A stretch of 28,851 bases of DNA, from contig UQDF01000025.1 of the NCBI GenBank assembly GCA_900539765.1, forward strand, positions 1 to 28,851, read 5' to 3'. Below the pieces are notes generated by a model. It had not been told where the DNA came from, searched no databases, and saw only the letters and a program-made list of their open reading frames with translations. Shown in pieces: positions 7,959 to 16,767 of this stretch. The DNA is from an uncultured Porphyromonas sp. Its GTDB lineage: Bacteria; Bacteroidota; Bacteroidia; Bacteroidales; Porphyromonadaceae. The position numbers were made by a program, and so were the translations under genes. The stretch's first letter is position 1; every line of letters starts with the position of its first letter.

Positions 7959-9526
7959 AGCTTGCCTTGTATCTTACGGTTCTTCATTAGTTCCAGTGTT
8001 GGGTTGTAGTAGCGCTCGCTCTTTGGCTTGACGCCGTCCAACCCACGACCTCCATCGAGAGGACGCTTGATATCTGCAAAGATACCCTTAGAGAGTGCGG
8101 TAAAGAGTCCCTCGCCCTTGATCTCCTCGAGGAGGTCTAGCGTCTTGTCTAGCACCTCACGAGCACGGCTCTGGATGATACCACCCTCCTTGAACTCAAC
8201 CTCGTCACCGATGGAGCGCATATTGTTGAAGATGTAGCGCGCATTCTCGATCGAGAGGAAGCGGTCGCTCATAAAAGGCGTGTGGATAGCCTCTGTCGGC
8301 ATACCGAGGAGCTGTAGTCCCTGATGCGTCCAGATACCTATTATATTAAAGAGTGCATCCTGTATGTGACCACGGAAGATGTTTCCGGTCATAAACTTCG
8401 TAGGAGGCATATACTTGAGTGGAGCCTTGGGGAAGATCTCGCGCGTCATCTGAGCCTGTGCCAGCTCGTAGAGGAATCCGTTTTCGGTCATCGGATCCAT
8501 CTCGAAGGCGTGTCCTAGACCCATCTGCTCCTCAGGGAGGGCAGCCTGTAGGGCAAACTGCTCATTGATGAAGTCAGACGCAAGGACCGTGTGCGCCTGC
8601 TCGATAGCGTCAGCCGTCGTGAGGTAGTTGTCCTCACCCGTATTGATGATGACGCCCGCAAAGCCATTGATCACACGACTCGTGTACTGGTCGATGATCG
8701 TGCGCTGCATATTGATGTCGCGGAAGAGAATACCGTAGAGGGCATCGTTGAGCATGACGTCTAGTCCCTCGAAGGCGCCCATGATAGCGATCTCTGGCAT
8801 ACAGAGCCCCGAGCAGTAGTTACAGAGACGTACATACTTGCCACGCTCCTCGCCTACCTCGTCCAGCGCCTTGCGCATGATGCGGAAGTTCTCCTGTGTC
8901 GCATAGGTACCACCGAAGCCCTCAGTCGTAGCGCCGTAAGGTACGTAATCGATCAAGCTCTGTCCCGTAGTACGGATCACAGCGATAATGTCCGCGCCCT
9001 GTCGTGCAGCAGCCTGCGCCTGGATCACGTCCTCGTAGATGTTACCCGTAGCGACGATCACATAGAGGTAAGGCTTAGGTCCCTCCCCGATCGTGTTGAG
9101 GTAGTTCTCACGGCGCTCTCTATGCTCGACGATGCGCTGCATACCCTTGAGGATGTAAGGCTCTAGCACGTCGGCTATCTCCTCAGGCGTGCGCGCCGGA
9201 TAGTGCGTTAAGTTGATCTCGTCACGAGCCACACCCTCAGCGATCTGCTGTGGATCCATACCCGTAGCCAGCATTGCGTTGGCAAGGTAAAAGAAGACTC
9301 CGTCTGAGAGAGCCTCCTGCTCCTTGAGATGTGTCACGACGACGTTAGGCAGAGGCACATCGTGCTCGTCTACTCCGTCAATCCCGACGAAGCGACAGAG
9401 CGTGCGCTCGACCGTCACAGTCGTATAGCGGTCAACAAAGCTCTGCACATCCTCGGCGATAGCGCCGGCGGCGTTGCGTGCTTTGTCCACTTTGGCAAAG
9501 TCTATACCTACTTTACTTGTCTTCAT
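7955..9526 (-). CDS. kamD: Lysine 5,6-aminomutase, alpha subunit
   Basis: 523 residues, the usual length of the large subunit, which forms the TIM barrel that contains the substrate, PLP and the adenosyl end of B12. Recognised by overall similarity, for example segments near YLYVIVATGNIYED, CNYCSGLCMPEIAIMGAFEG and KYMPPTKFMTGNIF. It overlaps kamC upstream by 14 bp and kamE downstream by 4 bp. Cytoplasmic; works only as the KamDE complex. Confidence 0.96.
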   Translation of the reverse strand: MKTSKVGIDFAKVDKARNAAGAIAEDVQSFVDRYTTVTVERTLCRFVGIDGVDEHDVPLPNVVVTHLKEQEALSDGVFFYLANAMLATGMDPQQIAEGVARDEINLTHYPARTPEEIADVLEPYILKGMQRIVEHRERRENYLNTIGEGPKPYLYVIVATGNIYEDVIQAQAAARQGADIIAVIRTTGQSLIDYVPYGATTEGFGGTYATQENFRIMRKALDEVGEERGKYVRLCNYCSGLCMPEIAIMGAFEGLDVMLNDALYGILFRDINMQRTIIDQYTSRVINGFAGVIINTGEDNYLTTADAIEQAHTVLASDFINEQFALQAALPEEQMGLGHAFEMDPMTENGFLYELAQAQMTREIFPKAPLKYMPPTKFMTGNIFRGHIQDALFNIIGIWTHQGLQLLGMPTEAIHTPFMSDRFLSIENARYIFNNMRSIGDEVEFKEGGIIQSRAREVLDKTLDLLEEIKGEGLFTALSKGIFADIKRPLDGGRGLDGVKPKSERYYNPTLELMKNRKIQGKL

Positions 9527-10916
9527 TCTTTGTTGCTAAGTTCTTTTCGCATAAATCTAATAGCTCCCTGTCCATGCCTAGTATCTCTGCAATGCGCAGA
9601 GCCTCGTGAGGCGCATCGGTCTGGGTATCCTCTATGAGAGAGTAGTCGATACAACGATTGAGCTGGTTGATCTCGAGTGGCTTGCGTAGACGCTCCTCCA
9701 CGAAGCCGCGTACTCTCCATCTGTGGCATCGCCCCAAGATGCCACTGTAATGTGTCGTGATGATAGCTCGTACAGTATACTGAGCGAAGAGCTGTACGAG
9801 GGCACTCACCAGAGCGTGTCCCTCCTCGGGATTGGTCGTGCGTGCGGGCTCATCAATGAGTGCTAAGACCTGCTTACCCTCCTTGACCGACTCGATAATT
9901 CGGTTCAGGCGTAGCATCTCAGCACCATAGGAAGAGAGTCCCGACTTGATGTCTTGATCGTCTCCGATAGAGAAGATCACCTCATCGACTGGTACCAGCT
10001 GAGCTTGTCGTGCCGTCACGTAGCAGCCAAACTGCATCAGGCACTGCGCTAGTCCTATCGAAGCGAGCAGGACGCTCTTGCCCGCCATATTAGCTCCTGT
10101 GATGAGTGTAGGCTGATCCGTGTAGGAGATCGTCACTGGCTGGAATCTGTCCTGTCTCTCAGCTAGGTGGTGAGCTACCTCTGGGTGTATTAGGTCTGTC
10201 AGAGTGCTCTCGCCAGAGCGTATAGGCTTAGGACGACAGCAGCCATGTGCCAAAGCCCACTGAGCGATAGCGTGAAGCTTGTCAATCTGTGCCAAAGCCT
10301 CTAGCGCCTCCTCTATCTGATCAGCATAAGGGTGTAAAGCTTCGGTGAGTCGCTTCCGTACGCGATCCTCTTCGATAGCGCATTGGACCGCTAGCTCGTC
10401 TCGCTCGGTCTCCTCGGAGGTGCGCTCCATCTGCTTACGTAGCGAGCGCAGCACAGTACTGTAGCTATCGCTAATGTAGAAGCTCGGTAGTCGCTCCCCG
10501 TCGATGTCCAGTATATCCACGACCTCAGTGAGTGTGTGGCACTGTAGGATCTCCAGATGATACTGCTCGGCAAGGCGACGCACCTTCTCCTCGATGAGTG
10601 CGAGTCGCTTGATCTCAAAGAGGTCGATGTCGCTACAGATGACCTGCGGCTGTCTGATCGTCTCGATAGAGCCCGATACATTCATCAGGTCGCAGAGATG
10701 TATTGCTATCTCTAGCATACCCTTCTGTTGCTCAGGGTCAGAGAGATAGTCTATGTAGCGAGCCACCTCATCTAGTCGCTGCTCGATAGTCTCCACCTCA
10801 CTACTCCAGGGTGTAGCCAGCATAGCCATACGTCCTGGAGAAGAGTTGAAGTGCATCTCCTCCACGACATAGCGCAGTCCGCTTATTTGGTCTATACAAC
10901 TACGTAAGTCTCTCAT
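9513..10916 (-). CDS. kamC: MutS-like ATPase KamC, probable lysine 5,6-aminomutase reactivase subunit
   Basis: 467 residues. The C-terminal half is a MutS-family ATPase: Walker A GANMAGKS (274-281), Walker B VLALIDEP (350-357), a TTHYSG segment (387-392) and a MutS-like EALRIAEILG end (438-447). The N-terminal mismatch-binding and connector domains of true MutS are missing; the first 250 residues are helical with a lever-like region. Its place between kamB and kamD, overlapping both, ties it to the aminomutase. The accepted proposal is that KamB and KamC release damaged cobalamin and restore the enzyme; that role is family-level knowledge, not visible in the sequence. Confidence 0.88.
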   Translation of the reverse strand: MRDLRSCIDQISGLRYVVEEMHFNSSPGRMAMLATPWSSEVETIEQRLDEVARYIDYLSDPEQQKGMLEIAIHLCDLMNVSGSIETIRQPQVICSDIDLFEIKRLALIEEKVRRLAEQYHLEILQCHTLTEVVDILDIDGERLPSFYISDSYSTVLRSLRKQMERTSEETERDELAVQCAIEEDRVRKRLTEALHPYADQIEEALEALAQIDKLHAIAQWALAHGCCRPKPIRSGESTLTDLIHPEVAHHLAERQDRFQPVTISYTDQPTLITGANMAGKSVLLASIGLAQCLMQFGCYVTARQAQLVPVDEVIFSIGDDQDIKSGLSSYGAEMLRLNRIIESVKEGKQVLALIDEPARTTNPEEGHALVSALVQLFAQYTVRAIITTHYSGILGRCHRWRVRGFVEERLRKPLEINQLNRCIDYSLIEDTQTDAPHEALRIAEILGMDRELLDLCEKNLATKNEDK

Positions 10917-11929
10917 AGCCTTCTAACATCATATACAGGTACCCCAAGAGTCTCGGATAGACGCTCACACATGCGCTCACTATCTAGCCGATAGCCTGAG
11001 GGGGCTAGCGGGTTGAAGGTGACCGCCATGAGCTTACTACTATATAGAGTCTTTATCTCCCTGCCAGTAGCTAGATAACTCTGTACAGCTTGTCCCGATG
11101 CAAAGATACGAGTAAAGTCTTTGACCACAAGCTGTCGGTGTCGCTTGATGAGCCTCAACTGATTCAATAGTTTGTCGCTGACCACGCCTGGCACATAGAG
11201 CATATCGCCCTCAGCCAGCCAAGTGGTGTCACGCCACATATCGGGGGTAAGCGCCGAGGCAAAGCCTGGATCTACGATAGCCCCCTCAGTTGTTATGAGA
11301 CGAACGCCCTTGTCCACCTCAGCGAGTTGCTCAGCGAGCGCTCTGTCTGCCAGCTGTGACAGACGGATCAGACGCATCAACTCACGCATACGCTTGATCA
11401 GCTGCTCAGGCTGAGCCGAGTAAGCACTACCCGTGGCGAGTACCATACCCTCAGCTACCGAGGGAGAGGCTAGCGAGAGCCGTGAGAGCGCTCCATCGAT
11501 GAGTGTCAGATCAACCCCTTCCTGACTCATTCTGGCGACTACACGACGCAGACCTCCCGTCGAGGGGGGACCTGCGATGAGCGTCTTGCCGATGCCTCGT
11601 GCTCGTGCATAGATAAGTCGCCCGATCGAGGAGGAGTAGATGCGATCGATGTCAAATATCTCGGCGGGTAGGAGCTTCTTGCGAAAGAAGTTTTCCGCCG
11701 TCACAAAGCGCATCCCGTTGTGCAGGGTTATCTCAGGCTTGTCCGTCTGTGTCACTTGATCACGTAGCTCTCCATCGATACCGATCGACGTCAGCGCCAG
11801 CTGCAGCTCTGGGTGACGCTCTCGTAGCGCACCGAGTATGTAGTTCAGACTTTCCGTCTTACCCACATTCTTGGCGGTCCCTACGATAGCGAGACTTTTG
11901 AGTTGAGCTATGTTTGCGATGAATGGCAT
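10913..11929 (-). CDS. kamB: P-loop protein KamB, probable lysine 5,6-aminomutase reactivase subunit
   Basis: 338 residues. A P-loop lies near the N-terminus, GTAKNVGKT (17-25), in a fold resembling small nucleotide-dependent maturation GTPases/ATPases. The rest has no motif I can name. It overlaps kamC by 4 bp and starts 53 bp after kamA. It is found with kamC in lysine-fermentation clusters, and the pair is thought to reactivate KamDE. The nucleotide used (ATP or GTP) cannot be read from the sequence. Confidence 0.85.
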   Translation of the reverse strand: MPFIANIAQLKSLAIVGTAKNVGKTESLNYILGALRERHPELQLALTSIGIDGELRDQVTQTDKPEITLHNGMRFVTAENFFRKKLLPAEIFDIDRIYSSSIGRLIYARARGIGKTLIAGPPSTGGLRRVVARMSQEGVDLTLIDGALSRLSLASPSVAEGMVLATGSAYSAQPEQLIKRMRELMRLIRLSQLADRALAEQLAEVDKGVRLITTEGAIVDPGFASALTPDMWRDTTWLAEGDMLYVPGVVSDKLLNQLRLIKRHRQLVVKDFTRIFASGQAVQSYLATGREIKTLYSSKLMAVTFNPLAPSGYRLDSERMCERLSETLGVPVYDVRRL

Positions 11930-11982
11930 CAGTCGGTAGTTTTATCTAATAGGAGAGCTACGTAATCAAAGGCGTGAAGAGC

Positions 11983-13248
11983 TTATCCCTTGTGAGCTTC
12001 GCGCCACTTACGGCTACGCTCCTTGCGGTCTAGATGCTCAGGAGCCATCGAGAGCTGATCGCCCGTGAGTAGTCCGTAGACACCCTCATGACGAGCCTTC
12101 TTGCAGTCAGGACACTGGCAGGGCTCCTCCTTGTAGTCGCTAGGCTCTGTGTAGGTCGTGACGACTCCCTCATAGTTGCGTAGCACCACACGGTGAGGCG
12201 ACTGAGAGATCACATAGGTAGGCATGACCGGGATCTTGCCACCACCACCTGGAGCATCTACGACGAAGGTAGGCACAGCATAGCCCGACGTATGTCCACG
12301 TAGTGCCTCGATGATCTCGATACCCTTGGAGACAGGCGTGCGGAAGTGTGAGATACCCTGCGAGAGGTCACATACATATATATAGTATGGACGTACGCGC
12401 ATCTTGACCAACTCATGGACGAGGTGCTTCATGATCGAGGGGCAGTCGTTGATACCACGTAGTAGCACCGACTGATTACCTAGAGGTATACCAGCATTAG
12501 CCATACGCTCGCACGCCTCACGGCTCTCGCGAGTCACCTCGTTGGGGTGGTTAAAGTGCGTATTGAGCCATATCGGGTGATACTTGCTCAGCATCTGTAC
12601 TAACTCAGGCGTGATACGCTGAGGACATACGACAGGTGTGCGGGATCCGATACGGATGATCTCTACGTGAGGGATGGCACGCAGACGCTGTATGATATAC
12701 TCCAGCATCTCGTCGCCGACCATGAGTGCGTCACCTCCTGAGAGGAGCACGTCACGTACCTCAGGTGTCTGCTCGATATACTCGATACACCTCTCGATGC
12801 GCTCCTTAGGAGAGGCTGCGTCCTTCTGTCCAGCAAAGCGACGACGCGTGCAGTGACGACAATACATAGAGCACATGTCGGTAATTAGGAAGAGCACACG
12901 ATCAGGATAGCGGTGTGTCAGTCCTGGTACGGGTGAGTCCTCATCCTCGCTCAGCGGGTCTAGCTGATCCTCTGGGCTCACGTGTAGCTCATTGATCGTA
13001 GGGATCGACTGCTTACGTACAGGATCGTTAGGGTCATTGGGGTCAATCAAGCTTAGGTAGTAAGGCGTGATAGCCATGCGGATCGTCTTGAGCGACTCAC
13101 GTACACCCTCCTCCTCTTCGGGAGTTAGCTTGATATACTTTTTAAGCTGGTCAAGTGTCTCGATACGGTTACGTACCTGCCAGTGCCAATCATTCCAATC
13201 AGCGTCAGAGACTTCGGGAAAGAACTCCTTTCTTCTGCTTTCGTTCAT
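11983..13248 (-). CDS. kamA: L-lysine 2,3-aminomutase (radical SAM)
   Basis: 421 residues. It converts L-lysine to L-beta-lysine, the first step of the pathway. The radical SAM cluster motif CSMYCRHC gives ligands C126, C130 and C133. The PLP lysine is K338 in PGGGGKIP. Substrate-binding aspartates are D294 (YVCDLSQG) and D331 (VVDAPGG). A C-terminal zinc-type motif C377-Q-C379-P-D-C382 is also present. This full set separates it from the shorter EpmB/YjeK-type beta-lysine enzymes. Preceded by 92 bp with a hairpin after kdd. Confidence 0.96.
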   Translation of the reverse strand: MNESRRKEFFPEVSDADWNDWHWQVRNRIETLDQLKKYIKLTPEEEEGVRESLKTIRMAITPYYLSLIDPNDPNDPVRKQSIPTINELHVSPEDQLDPLSEDEDSPVPGLTHRYPDRVLFLITDMCSMYCRHCTRRRFAGQKDAASPKERIERCIEYIEQTPEVRDVLLSGGDALMVGDEMLEYIIQRLRAIPHVEIIRIGSRTPVVCPQRITPELVQMLSKYHPIWLNTHFNHPNEVTRESREACERMANAGIPLGNQSVLLRGINDCPSIMKHLVHELVKMRVRPYYIYVCDLSQGISHFRTPVSKGIEIIEALRGHTSGYAVPTFVVDAPGGGGKIPVMPTYVISQSPHRVVLRNYEGVVTTYTEPSDYKEEPCQCPDCKKARHEGVYGLLTGDQLSMAPEHLDRKERSRKWREAHKG

Positions 13249-13293
13249 TGTGTGTGTGATTGATAGGGGATTGAATTTCGATATGTAAAGAGT

Positions 13294-13330
13294 AAGAGAC
13301 TAGAGCGTCTTGGGTACGCTCTAATCTCTT
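13294..13330 (-). other. Intercistronic hairpin between kdd and kamA
   Basis: AGAGCGT (13302-13308) pairs with ACGCTCT (13316-13322). The stem extends outward across a small internal loop through AAGAGA/TCTCTT. No clear U-run follows on the minus strand. The arms closely match the crt-hbd hairpin. It could trim or stabilise mRNA between two functional blocks of the cluster. Confidence 0.6.
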
Positions 13331-13340
13331 ATCCACTTAC

Positions 13341-14384
13341 TTAAGCATATAGCTCAGTGAAGATCTTACGCAGAGCCTCGCTCTCACGGAGCTCCTGTAG
13401 TGTGATCTCTGCGTGACCCTTGGTGTAACCGTTACCGACGATCATCGTCACGTCCTTGCCGACACCCTCTGCGCCTAGAGCAGCCTTGGTAAAGCTCGTA
13501 GCCATGGAGAAGAAGTAGACGACACCATCATCCTTCGTACAGAGGATACTGGTCATCTCCGTATCGGTGATATTGACATTGTTGATCGTGACATCACACA
13601 TCTTACCGTCAGTAAGCTTCTCGATCTCCTCCATGACAGGTACAGGCTGTGTAGCGTTGCCTGAGAAGACATAGTCGCAGAATCCGAGCGCCTTCAGACG
13701 ATCTGTACTACGCTGTGAGTGGCACATACCGATCACCTTACCCGTGACACCAGCACGCTTCTTAGCCTCGTAGCAGCAGAGCATACCGCTCTTACCACCA
13801 GCACCGATGATCAGGACTGTATCGCCTGGCTTGACGAGCTTAGCTACCTGAGCAGGAGCACCAGCTACGTCTAGAGCTGAGAGAGCGAGGTTCTCGGGCA
13901 GATCATCAGGGATCTTAGCGTAGATACCGCTCTCGAAGAGGATAGCCTTACCGTCGATGTCGACCTGATCGATGTCGGGACGAATATCCTTGATCTTGTC
14001 GATGCGTAGAGGAGTCAGTGAGAGGGACACGAGGGTAGCGATCTTGTCGCCCTCCTTGAGGTCTATCTTACCCTTGAGCGCATCACCTATCTTCTCGACA
14101 GTACCGAGGAGCATACCGCCAGAGCCTGTGACTGGGTTGCGGTGCTTGCCTTGCTTCTCGACGATGCCCATCATGATCTCGGCGATCTTTGCCTTGTCGC
14201 CACCAGCCTGCTCCTCGATCTGCGTGAAGCTAGCTGAGTCGATATTTAGCGTCTGTACATCGATGAGGATCTCGTTGTCGTAGATCTCATCCATGTTGTT
14301 GTCGATCTTGTCTGCGGGCTGTGGTAGTACGCCCTTAGGAGAGATGACACGATGCGTGCCATACTTATTTCCTTTCTTCTGCAT
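13341..14384 (-). CDS. kdd: L-erythro-3,5-diaminohexanoate dehydrogenase
   Basis: 347 residues. It oxidises and deaminates 3,5-diaminohexanoate to 3-keto-5-aminohexanoate with NAD(P)+. The dinucleotide-binding loop is IGAGGKSG (193-200) inside a medium-chain-dehydrogenase-like fold. Identity rests on this fold plus its place between kce and kamA, the standard order in lysine fermenters. Start at 14384 gives MQKKGNKYGTHRV, typical of the family's N-terminus. Confidence 0.93.
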   Translation of the reverse strand: MQKKGNKYGTHRVISPKGVLPQPADKIDNNMDEIYDNEILIDVQTLNIDSASFTQIEEQAGGDKAKIAEIMMGIVEKQGKHRNPVTGSGGMLLGTVEKIGDALKGKIDLKEGDKIATLVSLSLTPLRIDKIKDIRPDIDQVDIDGKAILFESGIYAKIPDDLPENLALSALDVAGAPAQVAKLVKPGDTVLIIGAGGKSGMLCCYEAKKRAGVTGKVIGMCHSQRSTDRLKALGFCDYVFSGNATQPVPVMEEIEKLTDGKMCDVTINNVNITDTEMTSILCTKDDGVVYFFSMATSFTKAALGAEGVGKDVTMIVGNGYTKGHAEITLQELRESEALRKIFTELYA

Positions 14385-14448
14385 ATAAAGTTGATATGAT
14401 TGATTGTGTGATTGTATTAGTAAATAGGGGGATAATCAATATCCTTAA

Positions 14449-15276
14449 CTAGTGGCGAGGAGCCAGCGAAAGGATCTGACGAGCCTCAGCGGGGTTAGCG
14501 ATCTCACGACCCAGCTCATGAGCTATGCGTGCAGCCTTAGCGACTAGCTCGCCATTGCTCTTAGCGAGGACACCCTTAGAGAGATATAGGTTATCCTCAA
14601 AGCCGACACGTACGTGACCGCCCATACCGATAGCAGCTGCTGCTAGTGGGAACTCGTGACGACCGATGCCGGTAGCTGTCCAGGTAGCGTCTGCGGGGAT
14701 ATTCTTAACGAGCCAAGCGAGGTTGTCAGCCGTAGCAGGCGTACAGCCGAAGACACCTAGCACGAAGTTAAACTGCATAGGATCTCCTGGCACCTCACCT
14801 CTCTGAGCGAGACGCAGGATGGTATCTAGGTGCCCCATCTCAAAGCACTCGTACTCAGGCTTGATCTTATTCTCGATCATACGCTTACCGAAAGCACGCA
14901 TCATGGGGATCGTGTTTTCGAAGACATCGTCACCAAAGTTGCACGTACCGCAGTCTAGCGTAGCCATCTCAGGCATCAGCTCTGTAGGCTGCAGACGCTC
15001 CTCAGCGGTCATACCTACTGCACCACCCGTCGAGGGGATGATGATCACGTCAGGGATCACCTTGTAGATAGCGTCCAGAGCCTCCTTAAAGCGTGCCTTG
15101 GACTGTGTGGGTGTACCATCGTCCTCACGGACATGGACGTGGATGACAGCTGCTCCAGCATCGTAGGCGGACTTAGCCTCACGTACGATCTCATCGATTG
15201 TATAGGGGACAGCGGGATTCTGCTCTTTAGTTACCTCGGCACCGCAGATCGCTGCCGTTAGGATTAGTTTATCCAT
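14449..15276 (-). CDS. kce: 3-keto-5-aminohexanoate cleavage enzyme
   Basis: 275 residues, a member of the BKACE (DUF849) family with a zinc-containing TIM barrel. It condenses 3-keto-5-aminohexanoate with acetyl-CoA and splits it to acetoacetate and 3-aminobutyryl-CoA. Probable metal ligands are H46 and H48 (HVHVR) and E227 (VGFEDN); E14 in CGAEVTKE matches the family's conserved N-terminal acid. Gene order kal-kce-kdd makes the lysine substrate far more likely than other BKACE substrates. Confidence 0.94.
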   Translation of the reverse strand: MDKLILTAAICGAEVTKEQNPAVPYTIDEIVREAKSAYDAGAAVIHVHVREDDGTPTQSKARFKEALDAIYKVIPDVIIIPSTGGAVGMTAEERLQPTELMPEMATLDCGTCNFGDDVFENTIPMMRAFGKRMIENKIKPEYECFEMGHLDTILRLAQRGEVPGDPMQFNFVLGVFGCTPATADNLAWLVKNIPADATWTATGIGRHEFPLAAAAIGMGGHVRVGFEDNLYLSKGVLAKSNGELVAKAARIAHELGREIANPAEARQILSLAPRH

Positions 15277-15307
15277 AGATAGTTACTGCTTTAGAGAGAT
15301 GAATAGA

Positions 15308-15700
15308 TTAAGACTTGCGCTGGCACTTCTTAGGTACTACGCAGGTACCATGAGCACGACATACGACGACAGGCTCCTCAAGTACGTCTGCTGCAGAAGC
15401 ACTGATATCGGTGCGTGGAGCGATCACCTTGCGAGCCTCAAACTGCATCTGGCGTGATGAATTACCGACCTCGGTGATCTCACCGACAGCCTCTATATAG
15501 TCACCAGCATATACTGGAGCGAGGAACTCAACCTTGTCATAGGCGCAGAAGAGACCCTCGTCGCCATCTTGTATGATGAGTAGCTCAGTAGCCACATCGC
15601 CAAAGAGCTGTAGCATCTTAGCACCATCTACGAGGTTACCACCATAGTGTGCATCGGCACTAGACATACGTAGACGGATCATTGATTTTGGATTTGCCAT
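15308..15700 (-). CDS. kal: 3-aminobutyryl-CoA ammonia lyase
   Basis: 130 residues with a hot-dog fold pattern (GGNLVDGAKMLQLFGDVATE helix, then YAGDYIEAVGEI strands). It removes ammonia from L-3-aminobutyryl-CoA to give crotonyl-CoA, which Bcd then reduces. The short length and the position between atoD and kce identify it. Separated from kce by 31 bp and from atoD by 116 bp. Confidence 0.92.
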   Translation of the reverse strand: MANPKSMIRLRMSSADAHYGGNLVDGAKMLQLFGDVATELLIIQDGDEGLFCAYDKVEFLAPVYAGDYIEAVGEITEVGNSSRQMQFEARKVIAPRTDISASAADVLEEPVVVCRAHGTCVVPKKCQRKS

Positions 15701-15750
15701 TGTTTTGGGGATAATTAAAGTGATTGATGGGTCAGAGCTTGCATGCAGGA

Positions 15751-15768
15751 GAGCCTATCTAGAGGCTC
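15751..15768 (-). other. Short hairpin in the atoD-kal gap
   Basis: GAGCCT (15751-15756) pairs with AGGCTC (15763-15768) around a six-base loop, within the 116-bp gap between atoD and kal. No U-run follows. Weak by itself; listed because several gaps in this cluster hold hairpins. Confidence 0.4.
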
Positions 15769-15816
15769 GTACCACAGCGCTCCGACTTCTGTATAGATAT
15801 AGAGACTCTGTGTGGC

Positions 15817-16461
15817 TTACTCAAAGATGTAGTCCACAAAGATACCAGAGGTGTGTACAGCCTCGGGGCTGATCTGCCCTACGGGGACGATCTCGTCAAT
15901 CTCAGCGACGACGCAGTCAGCAGCCATAGCCATTAGGGGTTGGAAGTTTTGTGTCGTACCCTTGTAAACAAGGTTACCCGTCTCGTCACCGACAGTACCC
16001 TTGACAAAAGCCATGTCAGCACGTAGCGGCAGCTCGAGGAGGTAGTCCTGACCGTCGATGTTGATCACCTTCTTGCCATCAGCGATGATCGTACCCAGAC
16101 CCGTAGTCGTTAGGACACCACCGAGACCGCAGCCACCTACGCGGATACGCTCAGCGAGTGTACCCTGAGGGCTAAACTCGACCTCCAGTTCACCATTGTT
16201 CATCTGCTCAGCGGTCATTGGGTTCGTACCGATGTGCGAGACGATCAGATGCTTGACCTGCTTATTGGCGATGAGACGACCACAGCCACGGTCTGGATAA
16301 GAGGTGTCGTTGACGATCATCGTGAGATCCTTGACCCCACTCTCGACCAGCACGTCGACAATACGCTCAGGAGTCCCATTAGCGAGAAATCCCCCGATCA
16401 TGATAGACATACCATCGTGCAGCTTAGCTTTGAGTCCTGCTTTATCGATTGATTTTTTCAT
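15817..16461 (-). CDS. atoD: Butyrate-acetoacetate CoA-transferase, subunit A
   Basis: 214 residues, a family I CoA-transferase alpha subunit, with the typical SIMIGGFLANGTPE opening (19-32) and a G-rich CoA-site region near GGCGLGGVLTTTGLG. Partner of AtoA at 6435-7103. First gene of the minus-strand cluster. The preceding leader is about 250 nt long from the predicted promoter at 16716-16723. Confidence 0.92.
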   Translation of the reverse strand: MKKSIDKAGLKAKLHDGMSIMIGGFLANGTPERIVDVLVESGVKDLTMIVNDTSYPDRGCGRLIANKQVKHLIVSHIGTNPMTAEQMNNGELEVEFSPQGTLAERIRVGGCGLGGVLTTTGLGTIIADGKKVINIDGQDYLLELPLRADMAFVKGTVGDETGNLVYKGTTQNFQPLMAMAADCVVAEIDEIVPVGQISPEAVHTSGIFVDYIFE

Positions 16462-16715
16462 AGATCTATGTGTTTATATATTTTGAACTTACTATCATTG
16501 ATTGTTTTTTGGTCGCTCGGGGCACCAGATCGTAACCTCATCTTGGCACCGCTACGACAGGACTACTGAAGCGTACAGCCGGCACTTGACCGCTAGACAC
16601 AAGCATAGCGTCAGAACCGCTCGGAGTAAGAAGGATCCAAGCAATTCCCCGCCTAGCATACTCTTCGTGATACTGTAAGTATCAGCCTTTATGTAGCCAT
16701 TGTCGTACAACTCTT
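16462..16715 (-). promoter_or_regulatory. Long 5' leader of the lysine cluster
   Basis: About 250 nt separate the predicted promoter from the atoD start. A perfect 7-bp hairpin with a three-base loop (TGATACT, 16668-16674; AGTATCA, 16678-16684) lies about 30 nt into the transcript. I looked for a cobalamin or lysine riboswitch and recognised neither. A 73-codon minus-strand frame (16552-16773) crosses the promoter and is not called. No terminator-type U-run is evident. Confidence 0.4.
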
Positions 16716-16723
16716 CAAAGGTA
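16716..16723 (-). promoter_or_regulatory. Predicted -7 promoter element of the lysine cluster
   Basis: On the minus strand the sequence reads TACCTTTG, a perfect match to the Bacteroidota -7 consensus TAnnTTTG. No good TTTG lies at the usual 19-21 bp upstream. A TTTG occurs 31 bp upstream (16755-16758), inside sequence resembling the initiator-tRNA promoter region but with 11 extra bases. Confidence 0.6.
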
Positions 16724-16767
16724 CGAATATTTTGCGAATAATCCACCGCACCTCCAAATTCGCAAAT

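Noticed and set aside
16462..16715. Cobalamin or lysine riboswitch in the lysine-cluster leader
   Set aside because: I could not find the conserved boxes of either class on the minus strand.
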